Shown: in pieces, positions 53,980-61,960 of the stretch
Layout of the letters: each line of letters begins with the position of its first letter
Numbering within the stretch: position 1 is the first letter of the stretch
The notes under the pieces: generated by a model
What the model saw: the letters and a program-made list of their open reading frames with translations, nothing else
What the model was told of the DNA's origin: nothing
Database searches by the model: none
Made by a program: the position numbers and the translations under genes
Assembly (NCBI GenBank): GCA_016711435.1
Contig: JADJSY010000005.1
Coordinates: 200,235-264,234 of the forward strand
Length of the DNA stretch: 64,000 nt
Source of the DNA: Lewinellaceae bacterium
GTDB lineage: Bacteria > Bacteroidota > Bacteroidia > Chitinophagales > Saprospiraceae
Reading direction: 5' to 3'

Positions 53980-55180
53980 ATGTATAACAACATAAAATCC
54001 GACCTGCAAACTGAATTGCAGGGAATCCGCGACGCCGGTTTGTATAAAGAAGAGCGCATCATCACCACGGAACAGGGGCCGGTCATCGACACGACGGCTC
54101 AGGCGCATCTGCTGAATTTTTGCGCCAACAACTACCTCGGACTCAGCAGTCACCCCGAAGTGACGGAGGCGGCTATCGAGGCCATTCGGACGCACGGATA
54201 CGGCATGTCGAGCGTGCGTTTTATTTGCGGTACGCAGGATATTCACAAGGAACTGGAACAGCGCATCGCCGAATTCCTGGGACAGGAAGACACCATTTTA
54301 TACGCGGCAGCCTTTGATGCCAACGGCGGACTGTTCGAGCCGCTGCTGAACGAAGCAGACGCCATTATCAGCGACGAACTCAACCACGCCAGCATCATCG
54401 ACGGTATTCGCCTGTGCAAAGCCAAACGTTTCCGCTACAAACACAATGATATGCAATCGCTGGAAGATTGCCTGAAAGAAGCCAATGCAGGCGGCGCCCG
54501 GCGTAAACTGATCTTCACAGACGGCGCTTTTTCGATGGACGGCACGATTGCACAATTGGATAAAATCTGCGACCTGGCCGAGCAATACGAAGCGATGGTG
54601 GGCATCGACGAATGCCATGCCAGCGGCTTTTTGGGTCGCAGGGGCCGGGGCACCCACGAATACCGGGGCGTCATGGATCGCATCGACATCATCACCGGCA
54701 CGCTCGGCAAAGCCCTCGGCGGGCGCCAGCGGCGGTTTCACATCTGCCAAAAAAGAAATTGTGGAAATGCTGCGGCAGCGCTCGCGGCCTTATCTGTTTT
54801 CCAATACCGTGGCGCCATCTATTGTGGGTGCGAGTATCAAAGTAATGGAACTGTTGAGCGCCGACACGACGCTGCGCGACAAACTGGAAGCCAATACCAA
54901 ATGGTTCCGCACGAAAATGACGGAAGCCGGTTTCGATATTATCCCCGGCGAACACCCGATTGTGCCGATTATGCTGTATGACGCTAAATTGGCGCAGGAT
55001 TTTGCCCGGAAACTGCTCGACGAAGGCATTTATGTCATCGGATTTTTCTACCCGGTGGTGCCGCAGGGAAAAGCCCGCATCCGTGTGCAACTTTCGGCAG
55101 CCCACGAACCGGCGCATCTGGAACGGGCCGTGGCGGCGTTTACGAAGGTGGGGAAGGAGTTGAATGTGTTGAAGGGATGA
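53980..55180 (+). CDS. kbl: 2-amino-3-ketobutyrate CoA ligase (glycine C-acetyltransferase), frameshifted
   Basis: The ATG at 53980 (MYNNIKSDLQTELQGIRDAG) starts a fold-type I PLP enzyme of about 400 residues when two frames are joined: NFCANNYLGLSSHPEVTEAA, YGMSSVRFICGTQDIHKELE, DELNHASIIDGIRLCKAKR, GIDECHASGFLG and ITGTLGKALGG, carrying the PLP-binding Lys. The frame breaks at about 54720-54730, where one extra G or C turns GGASGGFTS into another frame. It continues to PVVPQGKARIRVQLSAAHEP. Kbl splits 2-amino-3-ketobutyrate to glycine and acetyl-CoA in threonine breakdown; threonine dehydrogenase is not adjacent. The site is a G/C-rich run, so a sequencing error is likely. Confidence 0.88.
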
Positions 55181-55307
55181 AGTGTTTAGTGTTTGGTGTT
55201 TAGTGTTTAGGGCGCTTCGGGCTTGGCATTTGTAAAATTGACCAAAATGATCAATTTTGCCAAACGCGAAGCGCCCCCCTAAACACCAAACACCAAACAC
55301 TAAACAC
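55181..55307. repeat. GTGTTTR-type hairpin element
   Basis: AGTGTTTAGTGTTTGGTGTT is mirrored by AACACCAAACACCAAACACT, with an inner GGGCGCTTCG/CGAAGCGCCC stem and a further AAAATTGACC/TCAATTTT stem. It starts at the kbl stop codon. The remaining ~250 bases up to the LytTR gene contain only an AACCTTATAGGTTT palindrome near 55.47 kb. Confidence 0.88.
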
Positions 55308-55559
55308 GACAATTACCTGTCGATGAAAGGTTGCGGAATGCGGTTGAGGCTGTTCAATCGCATATTGGTCGAAGGGGCGGGATGTAACTGCAACAGTCCG
55401 GGAAGACTTGGGTCTTTTACCTTTCAAATAATCATCGCGGGGTGGTGTGTAAAGCCCCAATCAAGGGTTTTAAACCTTATAGGTTTAGTATCTAAAAAGT
55501 TGGCTCCTTTCTTCTTTGCCCTATCCCGTTTTTTCTGTTGACCACAAACGCACTTTCCT

Positions 55560-56276
55560 ATGAATCTCCGCTGCATCATCGTAGAAGACGAGCCGCTGGC
55601 CGCCGAAATACTCGCCGAATACATCGGCCAGACGCCTTTTTTACAACTGACGCACATCTGCAACGACGCCATTCAGGCACTCGATGTAGTGCGCCAGCAT
55701 CCGGTGGATGTCATTTTTCTGGATATTAACCTGCCCAAACTAAGCGGGCTGGAATTTCTCAAAACCCTCCTGCACCAGCCGCGGGTGATTATCACCTCTG
55801 CCTACCACGAATTTGCGGTGCAGGGCTTCGACCTGCATGTGACCGATTATTTGCTGAAACCGATCGAGTTCAGCCGTTTCACCAAGGCTGTCAATAAACT
55901 GCTGCAACCGCACCGGCAATCCGACCAGGCTTCCGCTTCCAAGACCTCCGTGCCGCCTGTGCGCGCCTACTATTTCTTTATGGTCAACAAACGCTCGGTG
56001 AAAATCTACCTCGACGAGATTCTGTTTATCGAAAGCCTGAAAGATTCGGTGAGTATTGTGACCAAAACAAAATCGTACAACACCCATTACCAGCTCGGCG
56101 AACTGGAAGAACTGATGCGTTCGGATAATTTCCTGCGCATCCACCGCTCATTCCTGGTTGCCGTGGATAAAATTGAGTCGTTCTCCGCTGCGGAAGTGGA
56201 AATTGCAGGCAGGGTGCTGCCTATTGGAAGGAGCCACAAGTTGTATGTGATGGAGAAATTGGGAAGGCAGAGCTAG
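55560..56276 (+). CDS. LytTR-family response regulator
   Basis: 238 residues. The receiver domain (1-~115) has acidic Glu9/Asp10, phospho-acceptor Asp55 in VIFLDINLPKLSG, Ser80 in VIITSAYHEFA and Lys100 in DYLLKPIEF. After a short linker comes a LytTR DNA-binding domain (~135-235; FFMVNKRSVKIYLDEILFIE, LRIHRSFLVAVDKIESF). It is an orphan: the usual partner, a 5TM or LytS-like histidine kinase, is not beside it. It is isolated by repeat elements on both sides. Confidence 0.92.
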   Translation: MNLRCIIVEDEPLAAEILAEYIGQTPFLQLTHICNDAIQALDVVRQHPVDVIFLDINLPKLSGLEFLKTLLHQPRVIITSAYHEFAVQGFDLHVTDYLLKPIEFSRFTKAVNKLLQPHRQSDQASASKTSVPPVRAYYFFMVNKRSVKIYLDEILFIESLKDSVSIVTKTKSYNTHYQLGELEELMRSDNFLRIHRSFLVAVDKIESFSAAEVEIAGRVLPIGRSHKLYVMEKLGRQS

Positions 56277-56280
56277 AGGT

Positions 56281-56540
56281 GTCCTCTTTAGCGCCTCTTT
56301 TGGGTCTGGCTTTGGTTTTTCAGGCCTGTAATTGTTATCCGTTATTAGTTATCCGTTATTAGTGGTGGTAGTGGACCATCTGTACAAATTATGGGGTATT
56401 CCTGCTTGAGTAGCCTCATAATTTGTACAGATGGTCCACTACCACCACTAATAACGGATAACTAATAACGGATAACAATTACAGGCCTGAAAAACCAAAG
56501 CCAATATCCAAAAAACAGCCAAACGGGACGTCTCCCACTT
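56281..56540. repeat. GTTATC-type multi-level palindrome
   Basis: An outer module with TTTTTCAGGCCTGTAATTGT mirrored by ACAATTACAGGCCTGAAAAA, then GTTATCCGTTATTAGTTATC heptads, then an inner stem GGTGGTAGTGGACCATCTGT / ACAGATGGTCCACTACCACC with ATAATTTGTAC. The CAGGCCTGAAAAAC and GGACGTCTC modules are shared with 38.2 kb. It separates the convergent LytTR and TIR genes. Confidence 0.9.
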
Positions 56541-56541
56541 C

Positions 56542-57366
56542 TCACATCGCCAGTATCGACGCCACCACCCGATTCATCCCTGATTCAAAGTTGTCTCCAT
56601 TGATGGGCGTCATGGCGATGCTTTTCAGTTTCAACAAGATCGTACTGAATTCTTTTTGCAGGTCGAACAGCCGCTTCCGGTCATCTTCCAGGTCGCGGGC
56701 GTCACTTCCGAGCGAACGGATCTCCGTAATATCGCTGTCCAATTCCTGGATTTTTGCATTAATGGTTTTAAGCGCCATGATTTGAAACTTGGAGTCGAAC
56801 ACCATATCATCTAATCGTACAGGAATAAACTTCTTATCTGCCATCCACACGGCATACATGGAGGCGACACTTTCCTGGCTGACCCATCCCGATTGAAGGC
56901 TTTTGCCTGACACGATAGATACTACGGCGTCGCATTTTTTGATACTTTCCTGAATAAACTCCAATATGGACCGTCCGGCAGCCAGGTCGTCCAGGTCCAG
57001 GATAACGTCCATTTCCTTCCCTTCTAAAAACGTCCGCACTTGTCGGGCAATTTCCTTGTCTTCATGATTGTAAGAAATAAAAACCTTTTTGGCATTCGAC
57101 GGCGCTTCTGCCGATGCGGGCGTGTGCCCGGTACCGGTGTGGGTGGCAGGCGACTTCGCCGATCCCGCCAGTTCCAGCGCCGCATAATTGATCTGCGCCT
57201 GAATGCGCGACCATTCGCCGAATTCGATCAGGCCCATGTTGTACTGCTTTTTGCCCTGGTTGTACCGCGCCTGCAGGAGAATGGCATCCGGTTTGGTTTG
57301 AACGAGTAATTGCAGGGCTTCTTCGGTCTGGCCGGTTGCGATCAGTTGCTGAATTTGTTCTTTCAT
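56542..57366 (-). CDS. TIR-domain protein with N-terminal effector-associated (EAD11-like) domain
   Basis: 274 residues. Residues 1-~68 are a small helical domain (IQQLIATGQTEEALQLLVQ, ILLQARYNQGKKQYNMGLIE, FGEWSRIQAQINYAALEL) matching EAD11, a death-fold-like adaptor of prokaryotic conflict systems. After a Thr/Ala/Pro linker, a TIR domain starts at residue 93: KKVFISYNHEDKEIARQVRT, VILDLDDLAAGRSILEFIQE, and SLQSGWVSQE with Ser157, Trp161 and Glu165 in the positions of the conserved S-x3-W-x3-E NADase helix. The C-terminal ~90 residues are helical, probably coiled (RSLGSDARDLEDDRKRLFDL). It may be an NAD-cleaving or signalling effector recruited by another EAD11 protein elsewhere. A TACCTTTGG box lies upstream. 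Confidence 0.85.
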   Translation of the reverse strand: MKEQIQQLIATGQTEEALQLLVQTKPDAILLQARYNQGKKQYNMGLIEFGEWSRIQAQINYAALELAGSAKSPATHTGTGHTPASAEAPSNAKKVFISYNHEDKEIARQVRTFLEGKEMDVILDLDDLAAGRSILEFIQESIKKCDAVVSIVSGKSLQSGWVSQESVASMYAVWMADKKFIPVRLDDMVFDSKFQIMALKTINAKIQELDSDITEIRSLGSDARDLEDDRKRLFDLQKEFSTILLKLKSIAMTPINGDNFESGMNRVVASILAM

Positions 57367-57415
57367 TCGGGGAAAGCAGGAGGTAAGTATGGAAAATAGA
57401 TTGTTTTTGACACTG

Positions 57416-57424
57416 CCAAAGGTA
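57416..57424 (-). promoter_or_regulatory. -7 box for the TIR gene
   Basis: TACCTTTGG on the minus strand, TAnnTTTG match, 49 bases before the ATG at 57366. Confidence 0.5.
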
Positions 57425-57504
57425 GCACAACGGGAATGTTATTTCCAAAAACCGTATTACAGGGAATTTTTTCGGCGTTCTTGGTTTTTTCCATCTGCCG
57501 GATA

Positions 57505-57513
57505 TACCTTTGC
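57505..57513 (+). promoter_or_regulatory. promoter for tRNA-Val
   Basis: The -7 box TACCTTTGC with a TTG at 57481-57483, 21 bases between the two elements, ends 15 bases before the tRNA-Val 5' end. This is the clearest two-part Bacteroidota promoter in the window. Confidence 0.7.
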
Positions 57514-57528
57514 ACCCCGTTGAACAAT

Positions 57529-57602
57529 CGGGTCATAGCTCAGTTGGTTAGAGCGCCACGTTGACATCGTGGAGGTCACAGGTTCGAATCCCGTTGATCC
57601 GA
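57529..57602 (+). tRNA. tRNA-Val (anticodon GAC)
   Basis: Acceptor stem CGGGTCA/TGATCCG with discriminator A, D-stem GCTC/GAGC with loop AGTTGGTTA, anticodon stem CCACG/CGTGG with loop TTGACAT (anticodon GAC, Val), variable AGGTC and T-loop TTCGAAT. The T-stem has one A-C mismatch. 74 bases, no encoded CCA. Confidence 0.92.
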
Positions 57603-57609
57603 CGAAAAT

Positions 57610-57719
57610 TAGAAGTGAGAAGCGAGAGGTGAGAAGTGAGATGCGTAGATTACACCTTAACATTTTCAATGATTGCGTAATCTACGTTTCTCACGTCTCG
57701 CTTCTTACCTCTCACGTCT
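57610..57719. repeat. GTGAGAG-type hairpin element between tRNA genes
   Basis: AGAAGTGAGAAGCGAGAGGT is mirrored by TTTCTCACGTCTCGCTTCTT and ACCTCTCACGTCT, with an inner GCGTAGATTACAC/GCGTAATCTACG stem. It separates tRNA-Val from the tRNA-Pro-like cluster. Confidence 0.85.
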
Positions 57720-57725
57720 GAGATT

Positions 57726-57804
57726 CGGGACGTAGTTCAGCCCGGTAGAATACATGCCTGGGGGCCACGCCGATGGCGTGGAGGTTCAAAACCTGACGTC
57801 CCGA
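57726..57804 (+). tRNA. tRNA-Pro-like copy 1, anticodon arm abnormal
   Basis: The acceptor stem CGGGACG/CGTCCCG and D-arm GTTC/GAAT match copy 2 exactly, and the loop word CCTGGGG is present. The 3' half of the anticodon arm, however, is replaced by CCACGCCGATGGCGTGG, a separate 7-bp hairpin, and the T-arm is poor. 79 bases, two to five longer than expected. It may be a broken copy, a chimera or a misassembly. Confidence 0.5.
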
Positions 57805-57829
57805 CAGAAGAAAAGAGTAAATTGAATTA

Positions 57830-57903
57830 CGGGACGTAGTTCAGCCCGGTAGAATACATGCCTGGGGGGGCATGTGGTCGCAGGTTCAAATCCTGTCGTC
57901 CGA
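57830..57903 (+). tRNA. tRNA-Pro (anticodon GGG), one-base lesions
   Basis: Acceptor CGGGACG pairs with CGTCC(C)G, lacking one C. Anticodon stem CATGC/GCATG, T-stem GCAGG/CCTGT with loop TTCAAAT. The anticodon loop CTGGGGGG has 8 bases, one G too many. A missing C in CCC and an extra G in a G-run look like homopolymer errors; the gene itself is probably an intact tRNA-Pro(GGG). Confidence 0.75.
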
Positions 57904-57940
57904 CCTTTTCTTTAATCCCATCATCAAAACTTCATCATTT

Positions 57941-58255
57941 ATGGATACAACTACCTATCAGGTATAGATCATCAAAAGCGAAAAACATGGCCGATTTTAT
58001 GTCGGCATGTCTTCCGATCCCGACAAACGGCTTCATTTCCACAACCTTGGCCTCAACACCTCTACTCGAAATGGCGCGCCTTGGGAACAAGCCTGGGTCA
58101 GGACCCACACCCCGCCCACGGCGGCCCCCCCCCCCCCCCCCCGCCGCCCCCCCGCCGCCCCCCCCCCTGAACCCATGCTAAAAACAGAAGCCCTAAGGCT
58201 TGAACAAAAAATCAAAACGCGGCGCAGGTGGTTTCTTACCGATCGGCCCCGGTAG
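57941..58255 (+). pseudogene. GIY-YIG nuclease-family gene with in-frame TAG and poly-C insertion
   Basis: ATG at 57941, then eight codons to TAG at 57965-57967, then open in frame: IIKSEKHGRFYVGMSSDPDK, RLHFHNLGLNTSTRNGAPWE, a Pro-rich run encoded by poly-C (58121-58167), then KTEALRLEQKIKTRRR. This matches a UvrC/Slx1-type single-domain GIY-YIG protein of about 90 residues; the TAG replaces the Tyr expected in the YxVYIIKS opening. The C-terminal residues and stop lie in the third tRNA-Pro-like copy. The poly-C run splits the conserved WVxEPMLKTEAL region and is unlikely to be native. Function: a predicted structure-specific endonuclease. Confidence 0.7.
58121..58167. repeat. poly-C/CCG low-complexity tract
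   Basis: Runs of 16, 7 and 10 C residues broken only by GCCG. No comparable tract occurs elsewhere in the window. It lies inside a coding region, suggesting a consensus or gap-filling artefact. Confidence 0.85.
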
Positions 58256-58312
58256 ATTACGTGCCTGGGGCCACGTGCCGTGGCGGGGAGGTTCAAATCC
58301 TGTCGTCCCAGA
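58239..58312 (+). tRNA. tRNA-Pro-like copy 3, 5' half degenerate
   Basis: CCCCGGTAGATTACGTGCCT, then GGGGCCACG and GGAGGTTCAAATCCTGTCGT give a D-arm remnant, the CCTGGGG loop word and a complete T-arm. The acceptor 5' strand is not recognisable. It shares with copy 1 the CCACG..GCCG.TGGCG insert absent from copy 2. Confidence 0.45.
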
Positions 58313-58315
58313 CTA

Positions 58316-58349
58316 AAAGAAAGGTTGCCAAATTGGTGGCCTTTTCTTT
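58316..58349 (+). terminator. possible terminator after the tRNA cluster
   Basis: AAAGAAAGGTTGCC / GGTGGCCTTTTCTTT forms an A-rich/T-rich hairpin ending in a T-tract, just after the third tRNA-like copy and before the convergent mobile mystery protein B remnant. Confidence 0.55.
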
Positions 58350-58687
58350 ACTCCTTGGAAAATTTAATCAACGGCTCCATGTTTCCAGCATCCGCTTTTC
58401 GCAATGCCTCGATATAGGCAACTCGGTCATCTCCCGCCTAAAGATTTTCTGCCCCAGGTGAATGAATGTTCACTGTCGAGCGCTTTGAGGAGAATATCAC
58501 CCATCAGCCTCGAATGTCTTCCATTTCCATTAGCGAAAAGATGGATCGAGACAAGACAGTACTTAAAGCGAATGGCAACTTCTTCCGGAGGGTATGTTTC
58601 GTGGTCAATCCAGAATTGCATTTTAGCCCTCGCTTTTCATCTTCGTCGATAGGAGTTTGGCCATCTTCATTTTAGATTCAGTTCCAT
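58348..58687 (-). pseudogene. mobile mystery protein B (Fic domain), internally deleted and frameshifted
   Basis: The start region reads GQTPIDEDEKRGL and then passes almost directly to MQFWIDHETYPPEEVAIRFK, skipping roughly 90 residues expected in the family. The Fic core SIHLFANGNGRHSRLMGDIL is intact (H-x-F-x2-G-N-G-R), followed by FTWG and, after a frame change, GDDRVAYIEALRKADAGN. Fic domains transfer AMP or related groups to protein hydroxyls. It overlaps the start of the gene-A remnant, as in typical A/B pairs, which behave like mobile toxin-antitoxin-type modules. The missing segment makes a real deletion or an assembly gap likely. Confidence 0.75.
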
Positions 58688-59141
58688 AAGTCCTTCGGCA
58701 TTTCTTTTAATTTTTTTCTGCCCGGTCGTTGATGGCTTCTTTGATTTGCATTTTCGTCCAATCCCTGGTTTTCCAGATGCCTGGTATGGGATGTTTTTAG
58801 GACGATTTCCTGCGCCACTCCCGGGCTCTTTTCTCGATCATTTTATCAAGTGTTTGTTCCTTAGAACCAGCCCATATACAAGTTGCATATCCAGTGCGGC
58901 AGCAACTTCCCGAAGTCTCTGCAATGTGAGTGAACCGTCTTTTTCTCGTCGCTCAATATCTTTAATGCCCTGCGGTGTCATTTTTAATCGTCTACCCAAT
59001 TGCTTCAACGACATTCCCAAAGCCGTTCTGATGGAATAAATCCACCCTTCGCCGGGCAGGGGGATGATTTTTAGCCCCAATGAAATGGGCTATTTTCTTG
59101 TCAAGTTGAGTAATGAGAAGACGCTTTTGTTCGATATTCAT
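58678..59141 (-). pseudogene. mobile mystery protein A (XRE-type HTH), frameshifted
   Basis: Starts at 59141 (MNIEQKRLLITQLDKKIAHF), then shifts frame within the CCCCC run at about 59057-59063 to give LPGEGWIYSIRTALGMSLKQ, LGRRLKMTPQGIKDIERREK and LTLQRLREVAAALDMQLVYG: an XRE helix-turn-helix with the distinctive family tail ALDMQLVYGLV. It shifts again downstream near 58840. The protein is the DNA-binding partner of the Fic-domain protein B and probably represses the pair. The protein signal is well kept despite the indels. Confidence 0.75.
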
Positions 59142-59235
59142 AAAGATTTTTCTTTAAAAATAAAGCACAAATTTAAATGTATATATTTAAAATAAAAATA
59201 TATTTTAAAGATAAATCATTAAAAAAACATGGAAA

Positions 59236-60412
59236 TCACTTTTCGACCTTCCTTTCATCGTGATTCGCTTGATTTTTCATCCCCGCCAACCATTCATAAT
59301 AATTCTCGCGATGGATGCGCTGCAATGCATGCTCCGGATATGCCCTGCGTGTGAAGGTCTTGGAAAAGGGCCTTTTGCTTTGGACGACCATTTCATTTCG
59401 TATACCCACATTTGCCATCGCGTTCTTCGATATAGTCGATTTCCTGTTGGTCCTGGGAGCGCCAGAAAAACGTATTGGCGTGCATACCCCGATAGTGCAG
59501 CGCTTTTTTTGCGCTCGCTGATGAGCCAGTTTTCCCACAGAGCGCCTATATCCTGCCGCGGCTCCAGCGGCTGAAATTGCCGCGATGATGGCATTGCGCA
59601 GGCCATTGTCGTAAAAAGTATGTTGTTTCGTTTACGCTTCAATTCTTTGCGCAGGTTACGACTCAGCGGCGGCAGCCTAAAGTAACAAAGGTCTGCTCCA
59701 ATAAATTAATATAATTTTTCTACGGTCTGATTATCCAGATAAGTGATTTGGCCCAGTTCGTGATACGACACTTCGCTGCCTACCTTAAAGCCAATGCCTG
59801 TAGCAACCGGGTAAGTTTTCCGGTTTCTGGATGCGCTCCCACATCAAAATATCTTTGTATGCAGGAAACTGTCCATCAATTGACCCAATACCTCCTGCTC
59901 CCGGCCCGGATGGTTCACTACCTCGGGTATTATCCGTACACCAATCGTTCGGGTATACGTCGGTGTTCCTCCAAAAAACCGTGATGCGCCTCCATTTCTG
60001 CGTACGACAAGGGAAATAAATGGTACGCCCATTTACGACCTGTGAGCGGTTCATTGATACGATTAGCCAGTTCGAAGGCAGACGAACCGGAAGCTACCAC
60101 CTGCACCTCGGGAATTTGGTCAGTGATGAGTTTTAGTTTTAACCCTATATCGGCGATGCGTTGTGCCTCGTCGAGCACCACGACTTTACTGTCGCCCGGG
60201 ATACGTTTCCATTTGAGCGTTGTGACATCACGCCCAGCAATAAACTGGATTTCCGGGTCGTCGCCATTGAGCCGTCACACCAGGCTCATTGCTAAAAATA
60301 GTGTTACGAGCAGCGTGGTTTGCCCGCCTGGCGAGGCCCCATGAGAATAATGGCCTTCCCGGTAAATTGCGGTCGCAGCGAGATACGTTGTTCCAGAACT
60401 ACGTTTAATCAT
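59236..60412 (-). pseudogene. AAA+ ATPase with DUF4143 C-terminus, multiply frameshifted
   Basis: Begins at 60412 (MIKRSSGTT) with remnants of a Walker A (GQTTLLVT, expected GxxGKTTL) and Walker B SKVVVLDEAQRIADIGLKLK, then VVASGSSAFELANRINEPLT, GRKWAYHLFPLSYAEME, RLVYGYYPEV and, in other frames, GALWENWLISERKK and IDYI. The order matches Bacteroidota archaeal-type AAA ATPases of the DUF4143 class (about 380 residues). At least four frame changes occur. Role unknown; such genes are frequent and mobile in this phylum. Confidence 0.75.
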
Positions 60413-60558
60413 ATTTTTTGATTTCATTCGCAAAAATAACAGTTTTGCGGGAATGAAATCGCAAAATTTTATGTATTTCCATTTCCACAAATTAAGTTGA
60501 ATGCTTTATTTTTGCCCGACCCGTAAGTGAAGTTGCATTTTTACAATACATTATCTGT

Positions 60559-60860
60559 ATGCAAGCACCCGCATTTCACAAAACCCCGACACCTGGTACG
60601 AGGTATATGAAGCCTGGTAAATACCGATGAACAAGCCGGTTTTTTACCGGACACGCTTCAACAGCACTCACCCAACAAGATTTTGACGAATACGACCTCG
60701 GCGGAGTGCTGCTGGATTTTTGGGAGCATTGTTTGGACGTGAAAAACGCTTTGAAGAGCGTTGGTTTTTGCGCCAAATGGAACAACTCCAGCCCCTGCTG
60801 TACGCCGCACCCGAGTTCCATTATTACGCGTCATATATCTTAGACTACTATTTTTTGTAG
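60559..60860 (+). pseudogene. unrecognised frameshifted ORF remnant
   Basis: Fragments in different frames include LTQQDFDEYDLGG, LLDFWEHCLDV, RFEERWFLRQMEQLQPLLYA and APEFHYYASYILDYYF, which read as continuous helical protein. No family is recognised. It may be the start of a helicase-associated or hypothetical gene spoiled by indels. Confidence 0.35.
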
Positions 60861-61498
60861 GCCGGCGGAGCCCTCGCGGGCCTGTGATACAGCTTTTTTT
60901 CAGGGAACACCTAATCAAGATATTGATTCCTTTTGCCAGTTCAACGATCCGTATGGTACTGGTTGAGACAGGATTGGGGTATATATACCACAGAAACCTA
61001 TCAACCCGTTCGTAGACATGGAGGAGGTTACACATCAGTAGACCCGAGCAAGAAATGGCACTGGCATTGCATGACTGAGCGAGCTTTGCAATCGGCTTAC
61101 CGTCGCGAGCTGATAAACGGAAACGCTCCATCTGGACGAGGCAAAAGTGGCTGCCGACCATCATTTTGCGGTTCCCGACGCCATTTGGGAGCGTTATGCG
61201 GCGGCACTCGGTAAGCCGTGGATACCGAAACCGTCATGTCGCGGTTTGAAACGACAGGCTCGGGTTGATTTTTATGACGGAAATGAACGCGTCCGGTTCA
61301 CGGCTTGGATGAATTAGACGGTTTCCCTTTCTATTCCGCCTATCTTGTAATGGGATAATCTCATAGTGTAAACAAGCAGAAAAACCATCAGAAAGCGAAA
61401 ACCGCGAACGCCCAGATTTTTCAGATTGGAAAAACAGCCCTTTGACAGAAATATCTTTCGGTAAACGCAACCTGATATTTACTCAAATCAAGGAAATA
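60861..61498. other. region without a supportable gene
   Basis: Short fragments only, for example LHLDEAKVAADHHFAVPDAI and WERYAAALGKPWIPKP near 61120-61230 on the + strand, which look protein-like but have no intact frame. No RNA or repeat element is recognised here. Confidence 0.5.
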
Positions 61499-61529
61499 GG
61501 AGCGGCTCTTTGGGGCGCTCCTTTTGTTT
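61499..61529 (+). terminator. possible rho-independent terminator
   Basis: GGAGCG/CGCTCC hairpin with an 11-base loop followed by TTTTGTTT. Confidence 0.5.
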
Positions 61530-61559
61530 ATGGTTTTTGAGCGAAAGTAAGATTATTGA

Positions 61560-61960
61560 TTCCAATACACGAGAAATCGCCTTGCAAGCTATCCGAGAAC
61601 TGAAAGAGGATTTTTTCATGGGGCTGGGTTTCCATGCCTGGGAAGCCGCCTTTGTTTGAGGCCTGGCCCAAAGCGGACACCGTGTCACAGGATGATTTTG
61701 AAGATGACATCGCCCAATTCGAAACCAGTTTTTACAGGTGTCCCAGCGTTCCAAGCAAGAGAATCTGTCATACGATGATCTATTCTCATCCATTCTGCCC
61801 GCTTTAAAACCGGATAAACCTCCTTCTATGTACGAACAGGTATTCCGGGAAAAAAAACCTCCGACAACATCGAAGAAAAAGAAGAAGGAAAAAGAAACGG
61901 TAGTACTTCGCTGCTTCCAGGTGATCACCTTGGTTACTCAAGTTTTGCACGCGAGGTGAA
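61560..61960 (+). pseudogene. unrecognised frameshifted ORF
   Basis: Segments KPPLFEAWPKADTVSQDDFE, DDIAQFETSF, then in another frame VSQRSKQENLSYDDLFSSIL and PALKPDKPPSMYEQVFREKK join into a hydrophilic protein with a Lys-rich tail. No family recognised. It lies just upstream of the SWIM/SNF2 region and may belong with it. Confidence 0.35.

Noticed and set aside
57610..57719. Small RNA gene between the tRNAs
   Set aside because: The structure is fully explained by a GTGAGAG-type hairpin like those elsewhere, with no separate promoter visible.
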